Shown piece after piece: positions 53,628 through 62,545 of a stretch of DNA of 64,000 bases; positions within the stretch are counted from its first letter, which is position 1, and every line of letters starts with the position of its first letter. The DNA is taken from NCBI GenBank assembly GCA_947473045.1, contig CANJCO010000002.1, positions 115,665-179,664 of the forward strand, given 5' to 3'. A program made the position numbers and the translations under genes. This DNA comes from Myxococcales bacterium (lineage in GTDB: Bacteria; Myxococcota_A; Polyangia; Polyangiales; Polyangiaceae). The notes beneath the pieces were generated by a model. The model worked only from the letters and a program-made list of their open reading frames with translations. It did no database searches and was not told the origin of the DNA.

Positions 53628-55395
53628 AGAGGCCAGCGATCTCTTCCTTGTATTTTACATTGATCACGCGGCGACGAAGCTTCATCGTCGGGGTGAGCTC
53701 GCCGCCCTCGATCGTCAGCTCTGCGGGAAGAATCGCGATCTTCTTCACGCTCTGGACGCGGGCGAGCTTGTCGTTGACCTTCCCGACTTCGGCGTCGAGG
53801 TGCCGCTTGAAGACGGCGCACGTCGCCGCCTCGGCCACGCTTCGCGCCGGGCTGCCCGCGAGCTTCGCCTCTTCGACGACGCGCTCGGGATCGAGGGTCA
53901 CCAGCGCAGTCATGTATTTCATGCGATCACCGATGGCGACTGCCTGGGCGATGACCGGAATCGACTTGAGCATGCCTTCGATGAGCTGCGGCGCGACGTT
54001 CTCGCCGCCCGCCGTGATGATGAGCTCTTTCTTGCGGTCGGTGATCTGTACGTAGCCCGCTTCGTCGAGGGTGCCGATGTCGCCGGAGTGCAGCCAGCCT
54101 TCGGCGTCGAGCGCCTCGGTGGTGGCGTTCTGGTCCTTGTAATATCCCTTGAAGATGTGCGGTCCGCGCATGCAGATTTCGCCGTCGGACTCGATCTTCA
54201 GCTCGGTTCCGGGAAGGACCCACCCGACCTTTCCGGTGCGGTAGCGAGCGGGGGTCGAGAGGGTCGTCGGGCCGGTGCACTCACTCATGCCATAGACCTC
54301 GCAAACGGGGAGTCCCAGGCTCAGGAAGAACTCGAGCGTGGCCCGCGAGATCGGAGCGGCGCTCGTGGCGGCGACCTTGCACCGATCGAGGCCGAGGCGC
54401 TCGCGCACCGTCTTGAACACGAGCTTGTTCGCGAGCCCGTAAAACAGAGGCTTCGACTTGCCGTCCTGCTCCGCGAAGCCGCCCGCGAGGCCCTGCTTTC
54501 GGGCCCACGCCGCGATCTTCTTGCGCAGCGGCGGGGCCTGCGCGCCGGCGGCCGCCATCTTCGCCTGGATTTTCTCCCACACGCGGGGAACCGCGAAAAA
54601 CACCGTGGGACGAACCTCACGCAGGTTGTCTCCCAGTTTGTCGATGCTCTCGGCGAACCACACGCACGCGGCTCCCTCGATGGGAGCATGAATGCTCACG
54701 ACCTGCTCGGCGACGTGGCTGAGTGGGAGGTAGCTGATGATGTGCTCGTCGCGCGTGAAATCGAGGGTGGTGCACAGCACGCTCGCCATGAAGGTGAGGT
54801 TTCGGTGCGTAATCATCACTGCTTTGGGATCACCGGTCGTGCCCGAAGTGTAAATGAGCGTGCAGGGATCGTCGGGCTTTTGGGCCGCGGCCCGCGCGTC
54901 GAGGTCTGCCTCGGGCACCGTCCGGCCGATCTCGAGCAGCGCCTCCCAGCCGATGACCCAGTCGCCTTCGGTGGCGACCGGCGTACCCGACCACTGCACG
55001 ACGCGCTTCAGCAGGGGCAGCTCGTCGCGCAGCTTCACGAACTTGGCGGCCTGCTCGGCGTTCTCAGCAAACGCTACGGCGGCCTCGCAGTGGTGGGCCA
55101 CGTAGCGGCACTGCTCGGGGCTGTTGGTCGTGTAGATGCCCGCCGGCATGGCGCCGGCGTAGATCGCGGCGAGGTCGGCGATGACCCACTCGGGGGAGTT
55201 GAAGCCGACGATGGCGACGCCCTTGCCCGGCTCGACGCCGAGGCGAATCAGCGCGCGCCCGACTAGCCGCACCGAGTCGCGGTAGGCGCTCCAGGTGATT
55301 TCTGACCACGCGCCGGACCTCTTGGATTTGAGGGCGACGCGCGCTCCGTGCTGTTTGGCTGCGGACTCGAGGGCTTCGATGACTGTGTTGTTCAC
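53608..55395 (-). CDS. Long-chain acyl-CoA synthetase (AMP-forming)
   Basis: A 595-residue ANL-superfamily ligase. The AMP motif is LIYTSGTTGDPKAVM near residue 198. Further motifs are SYLPLSHVAEQV, EVYGMSECTGP, GEICMRGPHIFKGYYK, WLHSGDIG, and ITDRKKELIITAGGENVAP with the hinge and catalytic Lys near residue 460. The spacing (long segment after the first motif) fits the FadD15/bubblegum-type long-chain group. GTG start at 55393-55395. It is the first gene of a minus-strand run leading to the Cys-rich pair and gpsA, so a lipid role is consistent. Confidence 0.93.
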   Translation of the reverse strand: MNNTVIEALESAAKQHGARVALKSKRSGAWSEITWSAYRDSVRLVGRALIRLGVEPGKGVAIVGFNSPEWVIADLAAIYAGAMPAGIYTTNSPEQCRYVAHHCEAAVAFAENAEQAAKFVKLRDELPLLKRVVQWSGTPVATEGDWVIGWEALLEIGRTVPEADLDARAAAQKPDDPCTLIYTSGTTGDPKAVMITHRNLTFMASVLCTTLDFTRDEHIISYLPLSHVAEQVVSIHAPIEGAACVWFAESIDKLGDNLREVRPTVFFAVPRVWEKIQAKMAAAGAQAPPLRKKIAAWARKQGLAGGFAEQDGKSKPLFYGLANKLVFKTVRERLGLDRCKVAATSAAPISRATLEFFLSLGLPVCEVYGMSECTGPTTLSTPARYRTGKVGWVLPGTELKIESDGEICMRGPHIFKGYYKDQNATTEALDAEGWLHSGDIGTLDEAGYVQITDRKKELIITAGGENVAPQLIEGMLKSIPVIAQAVAIGDRMKYMTALVTLDPERVVEEAKLAGSPARSVAEAATCAVFKRHLDAEVGKVNDKLARVQSVKKIAILPAELTIEGGELTPTMKLRRRVINVKYKEEIAGLYAGAEA

Positions 55396-55496
55396 GCCCG
55401 CACGTTATCGCGACCGGGGCGGCCTGTGGCGGCCAATTCGCGATCGGCCGCGCGAGCGGTGCGTGACTTCCGCCCGCGCCGGCTTAAGTTGAGCCG

Positions 55497-56957
55497 GTGA
55501 ATCAGGACGCTCCCCGCACGCTCGAACCCCGCGACGCCGGCCAGCGAATCGCAGGCAAGCTCGCCAATCCCACCCAGCCGATGACGGTCGCCGATGTGTC
55601 GGTGGCGTGCGGCCTGCCCCTGCGCGATGCCGAGGCCGGTCTGCTCTGGCTCACGAGCGAATACCGCGGGCATCTGCGCGTGACCGAAGACGGCGACCTG
55701 CTGCGCGTGTTTCCAAACGGCTTTACCAAGCCGTGGGAGACGCGCGACGCGATCGATCGCGTGCTCGGCCGGGTCGGCGCCGCCCTGCTCGGCGCCGGCA
55801 GGCTCGTGGTGCGCGCGTGGATACTGGTCGCGATCATCGCGTACGCGGCTATTTTTGTGGGCGTTCTACTCGCGCTGACGTTTGCGCGATCGGGCAACGA
55901 TCGCGATCGCAGCCCCGGGCTTGGGCTGCTCGACGTTGTCGTGCGGGTGCTCGGCGACGCCCTCTTCTGGACGCTGCATCCGTGGTCGCCGCTGTACATC
56001 GAAGGACCGTCGGCGACGCCGATGCGCGGCTGGCGCGACAGGCGCGAGCAGTCGGACGACGGGCCGCCCTTCTACGAGAAGGTCAACCGCTTCGTCTTCG
56101 GGCCGGCGCAGCCGCCGCCTGATCCTGCGGCCGTCCGCGCGCGCATTTTGGCGGAGATCCGCGCGCAGGAGGGGCGCATCGGCCTCTCCGATGTCATGCG
56201 CGTGACCGGCATGCCACGCGATCAGGCCGACCCTCTGATGGCGCGGCTCATGCTCGATCACGACGGCGAGGTGCTCGTGAGTGACGAGGGCGGCATCTCC
56301 TACCGCTTTCAAGCGCTTCGGCGGTCGGCGCTCGACGTCTCATCGGGTCGGCGTCCCCGGGCGGCGTGGGAGACTCCGGCTGCGCTCGCGCCGCTGACCG
56401 GCAACGACTCGGGCGCCAACGTGATGATCGTCCTGCTCAACGCCTTCAATCTGCTCGCGGGGACGTGGTTCTGGGCCCAGGGGCTGACGCTCACGAACGT
56501 GATGGCGATGTTCCACAAGCCGCGGCCCCTCGTGCTGCCCGATCACGGCACGGCGGTCGCGCTCGGCCTCGTGCCGATGCTGTTTTCGCTCGCGCTGTTT
56601 GCGCTGCCGATGATTCGCGCTGCCCTTCGCGGATTGCGACAGGGCGCGGTCGACCGCGAAAACGCTCGCCTCGCGGTGCTGCGCGAAGTGCTCGCGCGTA
56701 CGCCCAGGAAGCAGCCCGTGACCGACGCGGCCCTGCGCCGCGCCTATCGCGAGGCCTCGGGCATCGAGCCCAGCTCAGCCGAAATTACGCGGCGCGTGGT
56801 GGAGCTCGGGGGCGACGTCGACGTCGGGCCCGAGGGTCAGGTGCGCTACCGCTTTGCAGAGCTCGAGGCCGAAGCCGAGGCGCTCGAGGCTGAGCGTGCG
56901 CAGGCGAGCGACGCCGAAGCGCGAATCGGCAAGATCGTGTTCGCGAGCGACGCGTAG
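55497..56957 (+). CDS. Membrane protein with three winged-helix-like repeats
   Basis: A 486-residue protein. Three similar helical modules appear: about 28-76 (MTVADVSVACGLPLRDAEAG ending RVFPNGF), about 226-274 (IGLSDVMRVTGMPRDQADP ending ISYRFQAL) and about 405-455 (VTDAALRRAYREASGIEPSS ending VRYRFAEL). Each looks like a winged-helix unit with a YRF-type end. They are separated by membrane segments (about 105-128 and 315-380). The segment FYEKVNRFVFGPAQPPPDP before repeat two is typical of a family of uncharacterised bacterial membrane proteins. The start is GTG (55497). Function unknown. Confidence 0.72.
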   Translation: MNQDAPRTLEPRDAGQRIAGKLANPTQPMTVADVSVACGLPLRDAEAGLLWLTSEYRGHLRVTEDGDLLRVFPNGFTKPWETRDAIDRVLGRVGAALLGAGRLVVRAWILVAIIAYAAIFVGVLLALTFARSGNDRDRSPGLGLLDVVVRVLGDALFWTLHPWSPLYIEGPSATPMRGWRDRREQSDDGPPFYEKVNRFVFGPAQPPPDPAAVRARILAEIRAQEGRIGLSDVMRVTGMPRDQADPLMARLMLDHDGEVLVSDEGGISYRFQALRRSALDVSSGRRPRAAWETPAALAPLTGNDSGANVMIVLLNAFNLLAGTWFWAQGLTLTNVMAMFHKPRPLVLPDHGTAVALGLVPMLFSLALFALPMIRAALRGLRQGAVDRENARLAVLREVLARTPRKQPVTDAALRRAYREASGIEPSSAEITRRVVELGGDVDVGPEGQVRYRFAELEAEAEALEAERAQASDAEARIGKIVFASDA

Positions 56958-57088
56958 CGGGCGCTCCGCGATCGCGCCTGCGAAAGCGCCGCCCCGATTG
57001 GCCATCCTGACCGGAGGCGTCACGAGCGCCTCTCACGCGGTCGCGGCCGTCGTCGATTTTCTTCGTGCCCGCTCGCGGGCGGACCCTT

Positions 57089-57137
57089 GGACGAGAAATC
57101 CAGTCGACTGGACGAAAAATCCAGTCGACTGGACGAG
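57089..57137. repeat. Tandem repeat with 14-bp palindromes
   Basis: Two 21-bp units (57089 and 57110) and a partial third. Each full unit runs into the next to form the perfect palindrome TCCAGTCGACTGGA (57099-57112 and 57120-57133), spaced 21 bp apart, i.e. two helical turns. The array lies between convergent genes. Confidence 0.85.
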
Positions 57138-57162
57138 AGCCGCCGGGTGGCGCGCTCCGACG

Positions 57163-58359
57163 CTACTTCTTCTTCTTCGCCTGGCTCTTCTTGAGCAGGT
57201 CGCCGAACGTGCCGAACGCCGCCGGTCCGGCGACCTGGGTGCGGTGCGCCTCGAAATCGGCCCGTTCGGCGGCGTCGAGCGCGCCCTTGACGGAGAGCTT
57301 GAGGCGGCCGTCGCCAGTCTCGAGCACCTTCGCGGTGAGCTCTGTGCCCTCGGGGAAGTGCTTGCGCAGATCAGTGCCGCGCGGAACATTCAGCTCGGAG
57401 CTGGGGATGAGTCCGCGGCCGTCGCGGCCTTCGGAGCCGTCGACCTGCACGAACACGCCGTAGGTCTCGATGCGGACGACCTTGCTCTTGACGACCGAGC
57501 CGATCGCGAGCTTGGCGCCGGCGCGAACCGGACGCTCGGGCGCGGGCAGGAGGGCCTTGAGCGACAGCGTGATGCGCTTCTGGCCTTTGTCGTCGTCTTT
57601 GAGGTCGAGCACGATGGCCTCGACCGTCTCGCCGGCCTTGATGCGATCGGCGACAGCAGCGCCGCGATCGTAGGAAATCTCAGACGCGGGGATGAGCCCC
57701 TCGACCCCGCCGAGGTCGACGAACGCGCCGAATTCGCGGACGGCGGTGACGGTGCCGCGGACGGTCTTGCCCTTTTCGAGCCCGGCGATGGCGGCGTCGC
57801 GACCTTCGCGCGCTTCGGCTTCGAGGAGTCTGCGGCGCGACAGCACGATGCTGCGGCCGCCGTCTTTGATCTCGGTGACCAGGAAGTTGAGCGCCTGCCC
57901 GATGAGCTCTTTTGTGTCGACCGGTCCGCGCAGCGCGACCTGCGATGTGGGGCAGAAGCCGCGCGAGCCGCGCCCGAGGTCGACTTCGATGCCGCCCTTG
58001 TTGACCCCGGTGACCTTACCCTCGACGCCGACACCCGACTCGAGCGCCTGCTGGAGTTGGGCGAGATCGCCGCTCTTGCCCATTGACCGCGCGAGGCGAA
58101 CCTGGCCGGTCTGCTGGTTGACCTCGACTACCTTCGCGCGGACTTTGTCGCCCACCTGCACGTCGAGGGTGCCGTCGTCGTTGCGCATCTCGACAGTGTC
58201 GAGCATCGCCTGACGTTTGCCGTCCAGCTCGAGGAAGATGGTGTCGCGGCCCACTTGCATCACGACCGCTTCGAGGCTTTCGCCGACGCGGACGTTACGC
58301 TGCCTGGAGTTGGCGGGGCCCTGAGCTTCGAACAGTGAGGCGAAGGAGTCGTCGGACAT
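57163..58359 (-). CDS. S1-domain RNA-binding protein (ribosomal S1-like)
   Basis: A 398-residue protein with four S1 OB-fold repeats: about 25-90 (LEAVVMQVGRDTIFLELDGK), 105-175 (VEGKVTGVNKGGIEVDLGRG), 190-265 (VRGTVTAVREFGAFVDLGGVEGLIPASE) and 290-365 (VKSKVVRIETYGVFVQVDG). S1 of Proteobacteria has six repeats; four-repeat forms occur in other phyla and as accessory proteins. The C-terminus ends in a KKSQAKKKK tail. Start ATG 58357-58359. It begins 30 bp after the DTW gene on the same strand, so the two likely share a transcript. Confidence 0.9.
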   Translation of the reverse strand: MSDDSFASLFEAQGPANSRQRNVRVGESLEAVVMQVGRDTIFLELDGKRQAMLDTVEMRNDDGTLDVQVGDKVRAKVVEVNQQTGQVRLARSMGKSGDLAQLQQALESGVGVEGKVTGVNKGGIEVDLGRGSRGFCPTSQVALRGPVDTKELIGQALNFLVTEIKDGGRSIVLSRRRLLEAEAREGRDAAIAGLEKGKTVRGTVTAVREFGAFVDLGGVEGLIPASEISYDRGAAVADRIKAGETVEAIVLDLKDDDKGQKRITLSLKALLPAPERPVRAGAKLAIGSVVKSKVVRIETYGVFVQVDGSEGRDGRGLIPSSELNVPRGTDLRKHFPEGTELTAKVLETGDGRLKLSVKGALDAAERADFEAHRTQVAGPAAFGTFGDLLKKSQAKKKK

Positions 58360-58389
58360 GGACGCGGTCACCTAGCACACGCGCGAGCG

Positions 58390-59610
58390 TCACGCGCGCG
58401 AAGCGAACCGGGCTGCGATCAGGGCCATCTGAGCGAGGCGTCTCCCGGCGCGTCCGGCGGTCAGGGGCGCCGGAGCCGCATCGCCTTCGAGCGCCACAAA
58501 ATCTTCCAGGGTGCCGACCTTGCCGTTCGACCACACCCGCGCGACGGTGCGCAAGTCGAGGCGCGTATCGCCGAGCGGGCCGCCCGCGGCTGAAAACAGC
58601 TTCGTCGCGTACGTTCCCCACGAGCACACGACGTCGCGCGGGCGCAGAAAATCTCGCCAGTCGGCCACCACCGCGTCGAAATCGCGCGCGTCGTCGAGGT
58701 CGCGCGCCCCCAGCTCAGCGTGCGCCAACGTGGCGCCGGCCAGCGGGCTGGTGAGCTTGATGCGGCGGTCGAACGTCTCCCCCGAGGCCGGGCGGTGAGC
58801 GACCCAGTGGAGGATTTCTTCGGGGTGCGCCGGTCGCATCGGCGAAGTGTACGGCCACGCGTTGGCCTCGCCGTACACGCACACGATATCGGCGGCGCGT
58901 TCGCGCAAAATAGCGGGTATCGCCGGCGCTTTCGGGGTCTTTGCGCGCGGCCTTGCGTGGCGAACGCAGCGGAACTCGGTCGCGTGGGCGATCTGCGCGT
59001 CGACCATCGCGCGAAAGGGCGCAAGGAGCGCGGAGAACCGTTCGGCCCCGCCTTCGAGCGCGCCGAGCACATGCATGAGCGCCTCGATGGTCGAGACGTA
59101 GTTCTCCTGCGGCTCGCGACGAATGCGGTACTCGCTCGGCGCCGGCGGCTGAAACGCGTAGCGGGGAAGGGAGCTGAGCAGCGGGTTTTCGCGCACCACC
59201 TTCTTCGCCTGCGACCAGGTGCCGTCGACGACGACGAGCGTCACCGGACCTTTCGGCGGCGAGCGGGTGATGTCGATCGCGCCTTCGCCCGGATACAGCA
59301 GGATCGCAGGCTGATTCGGGGCTGTCAGCGCCCTGCCGAGCGCCGATTGCGCCTCGAAGTGCACCCCGACGTGCAGCTCGGAGTTGGGCAGGCACAGGCT
59401 CGCCATGTGCGCGGTGCCGATGGCCATGTCGCGCTCGCGGGGGTGCTGCACGATGACGACGCGCGTGCGCGTCTCGAGGGCCTGCAGGTGCGCGCAGTAG
59501 CAGACGCGCGCCGGCCGGCGGCAGCGCTGGCAGACTTCGCGAAACTGGGCGACCTCGGGCTTCACGCCGCCGCTTACTATCACGCGCCGCAGATGACGCG
59601 ACGCGCGCAT
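58390..59610 (-). CDS. DTW-domain tRNA aminocarboxypropyltransferase with extra C-terminal domain
   Basis: Residues 1-235 are a DTW domain: zinc cysteines C27, C30, C37 and C39, the VDGTW motif at 128-132 and YRIRREP at 161-167. DTW enzymes (TapT type) add an aminocarboxypropyl group to uridine in tRNA. They are usually 200-250 residues; this protein has 406. Residues about 238-380 resemble a DEDD exonuclease-like fold by pattern (IVCVYGEANAWP, FDRRIKLTSPL, DFDAVVADWRDFLRP, LDLRTVARVW), but the usual catalytic acids are missing. ATG 59608-59610 is preceded by GGGAG. It is divergent from the cytochrome gene by 66 bp. Confidence 0.88.
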   Translation of the reverse strand: MRASRHLRRVIVSGGVKPEVAQFREVCQRCRRPARVCYCAHLQALETRTRVVIVQHPRERDMAIGTAHMASLCLPNSELHVGVHFEAQSALGRALTAPNQPAILLYPGEGAIDITRSPPKGPVTLVVVDGTWSQAKKVVRENPLLSSLPRYAFQPPAPSEYRIRREPQENYVSTIEALMHVLGALEGGAERFSALLAPFRAMVDAQIAHATEFRCVRHARPRAKTPKAPAIPAILRERAADIVCVYGEANAWPYTSPMRPAHPEEILHWVAHRPASGETFDRRIKLTSPLAGATLAHAELGARDLDDARDFDAVVADWRDFLRPRDVVCSWGTYATKLFSAAGGPLGDTRLDLRTVARVWSNGKVGTLEDFVALEGDAAPAPLTAGRAGRRLAQMALIAARFASRA

Positions 59611-59676
59611 GGTCTCCCAGCGTCGCTTCCTCTATGCTCGCCCGCGCGTCGCCGAGCCGCGCGCCGCCCCCGACCC

Positions 59677-60756
59677 ATGCGTTTCACTTCTCTCGTAGTC
59701 AGTGCGCTCGCCGTGCTTGTCAGCGTTGTCCTGAGCGGCGCGCTCGAGTGCAGCGAGCCCGCGCAAACCGTGGCGACGCACGGCGGTGAGCTCTACGAGC
59801 GTACGTGCTCGGTCTGCCACGGCTCCAGCGGCGAGGGCTACAAAGCCGACGACGCGCCCGCGCTCTCGCACCCCGAGTTCCTGGCCTCCGTCACCGACGG
59901 CCAGCTCCGCAGCGCGATCTCCTACGGCCGGTCGGGCACGACGATGTCGGCCTGGGCGATCGAACGCGGCGGTCCGCTGTCGCCTTCGGACGTCACCGCG
60001 ATCGTCGCGCACTTGCGCTCCTGGGCGAAGCAGCCGCGCGCAAAGCTCGACGAGAGACCGCGGCGTGGCTCGGCGACGGCGGGCGAGGCGCTCTTTGCGC
60101 GCGAGTGCGTGCGGTGTCACGGCGATCGCGGCGCGGGCGGCCCGTCGGAGCACATCGGCGGCGCTGATTTGCTGGCGGGCGCGAGCGACGGATTTCTGCG
60201 CCACGCGATTCGCTACGGGCGCGCAGGTACGTCGATGCCTGCGTTCGAGCTTTCGCTTGGCGATCAGGGCGTTGAAGACGTGATCGCCGCGCTTCGAAGC
60301 TGGGCAGTGACGAATGCCAACTCCTCGTCGTCGGGCTCTTCGTCGTCGTTTGCGCGCCCGCCGCCGCTGCCGCTTGGGCCGGTGCCGCTCAACCCGAAGG
60401 GCCCCGCGCCCGTAGGCTTCAAGCCCACGCCGGCGACCACGCCTGCCGACGTGATCAAGGCCGCACTCGACCGCGGCGCCAAGCTGGCGCTCCTCGATGC
60501 GCGCGCCCCGAGCGACTACATGGGCGAGCACATCGCCGGCGCCGTCAGCGTCCCATTTTACGATCCCGACCCCTATCTCGACAAGCTGCCGAAAGACGCG
60601 TGGCTAGTGGCCTATTGCGCGTGCCCGCACGCTGAGAGTGGCAATCTCGCGCGCATCTTGATGACCAAAGGGTTTACCAAGGTGACCGTGCTCGACGAGG
60701 GCCTCGGCTACTGGCGCAATCACAACTACGGAACGCACAAAGGCGAGCAGCCTTAG
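59677..60756 (+). CDS. Dihaem cytochrome c fused to a rhodanese domain
   Basis: A 359-residue exported protein. A signal segment (1 to about 22) precedes two class I cytochrome c modules: CSVCH at 44-48 with axial Met in GTTMSAW, and CVRCH at 144-148 with Met in GTSMPAF. A Ser/Pro linker (about 215-245) leads to a rhodanese-like domain (LLDARAPSDYMGEHIAGAV) with the loop Cys in YCACPHAES near the end. Fusion of electron-transfer haems with a sulfurtransferase suggests periplasmic sulfur or thiosulfate-type chemistry, or a redox-gated binding domain. ATG at 59677 is taken because it places the signal peptide first. Confidence 0.87.
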   Translation: MRFTSLVVSALAVLVSVVLSGALECSEPAQTVATHGGELYERTCSVCHGSSGEGYKADDAPALSHPEFLASVTDGQLRSAISYGRSGTTMSAWAIERGGPLSPSDVTAIVAHLRSWAKQPRAKLDERPRRGSATAGEALFARECVRCHGDRGAGGPSEHIGGADLLAGASDGFLRHAIRYGRAGTSMPAFELSLGDQGVEDVIAALRSWAVTNANSSSSGSSSSFARPPPLPLGPVPLNPKGPAPVGFKPTPATTPADVIKAALDRGAKLALLDARAPSDYMGEHIAGAVSVPFYDPDPYLDKLPKDAWLVAYCACPHAESGNLARILMTKGFTKVTVLDEGLGYWRNHNYGTHKGEQP

Positions 60757-60925
60757 CGACCTTCGGGGCGTCGTCTTCGTCAATCGCGCAAGCGTAAAGG
60801 AGTAACCCTTGCGCCCACGCGCCCCCACTTGCCCCGGTCACTGTGCGCGAAAGTAGTGCAAATCAGCCGCGAAATCGTTACGCATGACCTTGCCGGGGAC
60901 TCGCCCAGGTGGTGAACTCCGGACC

Positions 60926-62545
60926 ATGCGCTCCGCAGTAATCCTGGTCGTCGCCGCCGCTGCCGCTGCTTGCTCGGGGGTGATCGGAGGCGACGAGCCG
61001 CTGCCGGGCGCGAGCTCCGCCGCGCTGTGCGCGACGCCTAAGCCGGGCCCCGCGCCGCTGCGACGACTCACGCAGTCGCAGTACGACAACGTCGTTCGCG
61101 ATCTGCTCGGAGACGTTACCCACCCCGCGCGCTCATTTCCGGCGGACGCGACGGTGACTGATTTTTCGAACAACGCCGAGACGCTGGTCGTCTCGCCGCT
61201 GCTCGCCCAGGCCTATGAGTCGGCAGCCGAGTCGCTGTCGGCCGCGGCGGTGGCCGACCCCAAGCTGCTTCCGTGCTCACCTCAAAAAGACGGCGAAGAT
61301 GCTTGCGCCCGCGCATTCATTGCCTCGTTCGCCAAGCGCGCATTTCGACGTCCGCTCACGCAGGGTGAGAGCGACAGCATGTTTCAGCTGTACGCCAATA
61401 ACCGCTCTGGCGCTGACTTCAATAACGGAGTTCGTTCGGTAATCGAATATGTCCTGCAGTCGGCCCCGTTTCTCTATCAGGTCGAGGCAGGCGACGCCGC
61501 GCGTTCGGAACTGGGGATCGTTCCCCTCACGTCGTGGGAGATGGCCTCCCGGCTCTCGCTCTTTTTGTGGGGCAGCCTCCCCGACGCAGCGCTGGTCGCA
61601 GCCGCGGAGGCGGGCGAGCTCGCGGCGCCCGAGCAGATCGACGCGCAGGCGCGGCGGATGCTGGCCGATCCCAGGGCGCGTGACGCGACCGCTGAGTTTT
61701 TTGCGCAGTGGCTGCGGCTCGACAACCTCTCCGGCGCCAACAAAGACAGCACGCTGTATCCCGATTTCAACGACGCGATGCGCGCGTCGATGCGGGCCGA
61801 GACGCTGTCGTTCGCCGATTGGGCGCTGTGGACGGCCGATGGTCGCGTCAGCACACTGCTCACGGCGCCGGTCTCGTTCGTCGACCAAAATACTGCGAGG
61901 CTCTACGGGCTCCCCGTGACCTCCGCGACGCCGGTCAAGACGGCGCTCGATCCGGCGCAGCGGGCCGGAGTTCTGACGCAGCCGAGTCTCATGACTGTCT
62001 TCTCGAAGCCCAACCAAAGCTCTCCTGTGACGCGCGGCAAGTGGGTGCGCGAGCGCTTTCTCTGTCAGCACGTCAGCCCGCCGCCGCCGGGCGCGAACAT
62101 TACTCCGCCGGAGGTGAAGCCCGGGGTGTCGACGCGCGAGCGTTTCGCCGAGCACTCCAAGAACCCCGAGTGCGCCGGCTGCCATCAGCTCATGGACCCG
62201 ATCGGCTTCGGCTTTGAGCACTACGACGCGCTCGGTCGCTACCGCGACACCGATCAGGGCTTGCCGGTCGACGCCTCCGGCGTGCTCGGATCGAGCGACG
62301 TGAACGGGAACTTTGATGGCATTCCGGCCCTCGCCAGCAAGCTCGCGACCAGCAGACAGGTGACCGACTGCGTGTCGCTCGAATGGTTCCGTTACGCCTT
62401 CGGGCGCGCTGAGACCTCGGACGATGCCTGCTCGCTCGCCCCGCTTCGTGCAGCATTTGCCGCCGAAAATTTCGACATGAAGGAGTTGCTCATTTCGATG
62501 ACGAAGACCGTGGCCTTCCGCTTCCGCCCCGAGGTGAAACTGTGA
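60926..62545 (+). CDS. DUF1592-family lipoprotein (DUF1587/1595/1592/1588/1585)
   Basis: A 539-residue lipoprotein with the module order of planctomycete/myxobacterial DUF1592 proteins: DUF1587 at about 50-110 (RLTQSQYDNVVRDLLGD), DUF1595 (RAFIASFAKRAFRRPLTQGE), DUF1592 (SVIEYVLQSAPFLYQ, SWEMASRLSLFLWGS), DUF1588 (RAGVLTQPSLMTVFSKPNQ and the haem-like CAGCH near residue 430) and DUF1585 at the end (FDMKELLISMTKTVAFRFR). The signal ends in AAC (about residue 16). Start ATG 60926. It is directly coupled to the DUF1552 protein, the usual partner, by a GTGA overlap. Confidence 0.92.
   Translation: MRSAVILVVAAAAAACSGVIGGDEPLPGASSAALCATPKPGPAPLRRLTQSQYDNVVRDLLGDVTHPARSFPADATVTDFSNNAETLVVSPLLAQAYESAAESLSAAAVADPKLLPCSPQKDGEDACARAFIASFAKRAFRRPLTQGESDSMFQLYANNRSGADFNNGVRSVIEYVLQSAPFLYQVEAGDAARSELGIVPLTSWEMASRLSLFLWGSLPDAALVAAAEAGELAAPEQIDAQARRMLADPRARDATAEFFAQWLRLDNLSGANKDSTLYPDFNDAMRASMRAETLSFADWALWTADGRVSTLLTAPVSFVDQNTARLYGLPVTSATPVKTALDPAQRAGVLTQPSLMTVFSKPNQSSPVTRGKWVRERFLCQHVSPPPPGANITPPEVKPGVSTRERFAEHSKNPECAGCHQLMDPIGFGFEHYDALGRYRDTDQGLPVDASGVLGSSDVNGNFDGIPALASKLATSRQVTDCVSLEWFRYAFGRAETSDDACSLAPLRAAFAAENFDMKELLISMTKTVAFRFRPEVKL

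Noticed and set aside
57089..57137. Possible attachment site or CRISPR remnant
   Set aside because: No integrase or tRNA nearby and no spacer structure; a simple tandem repeat with palindromes fits better.
60786..60814. Inverted repeat GCGCAAG/CTTGCGC before the DUF1592 gene
   Set aside because: Only 7 bp with a 15-nt loop and no T-run; too weak to call an operator or terminator.
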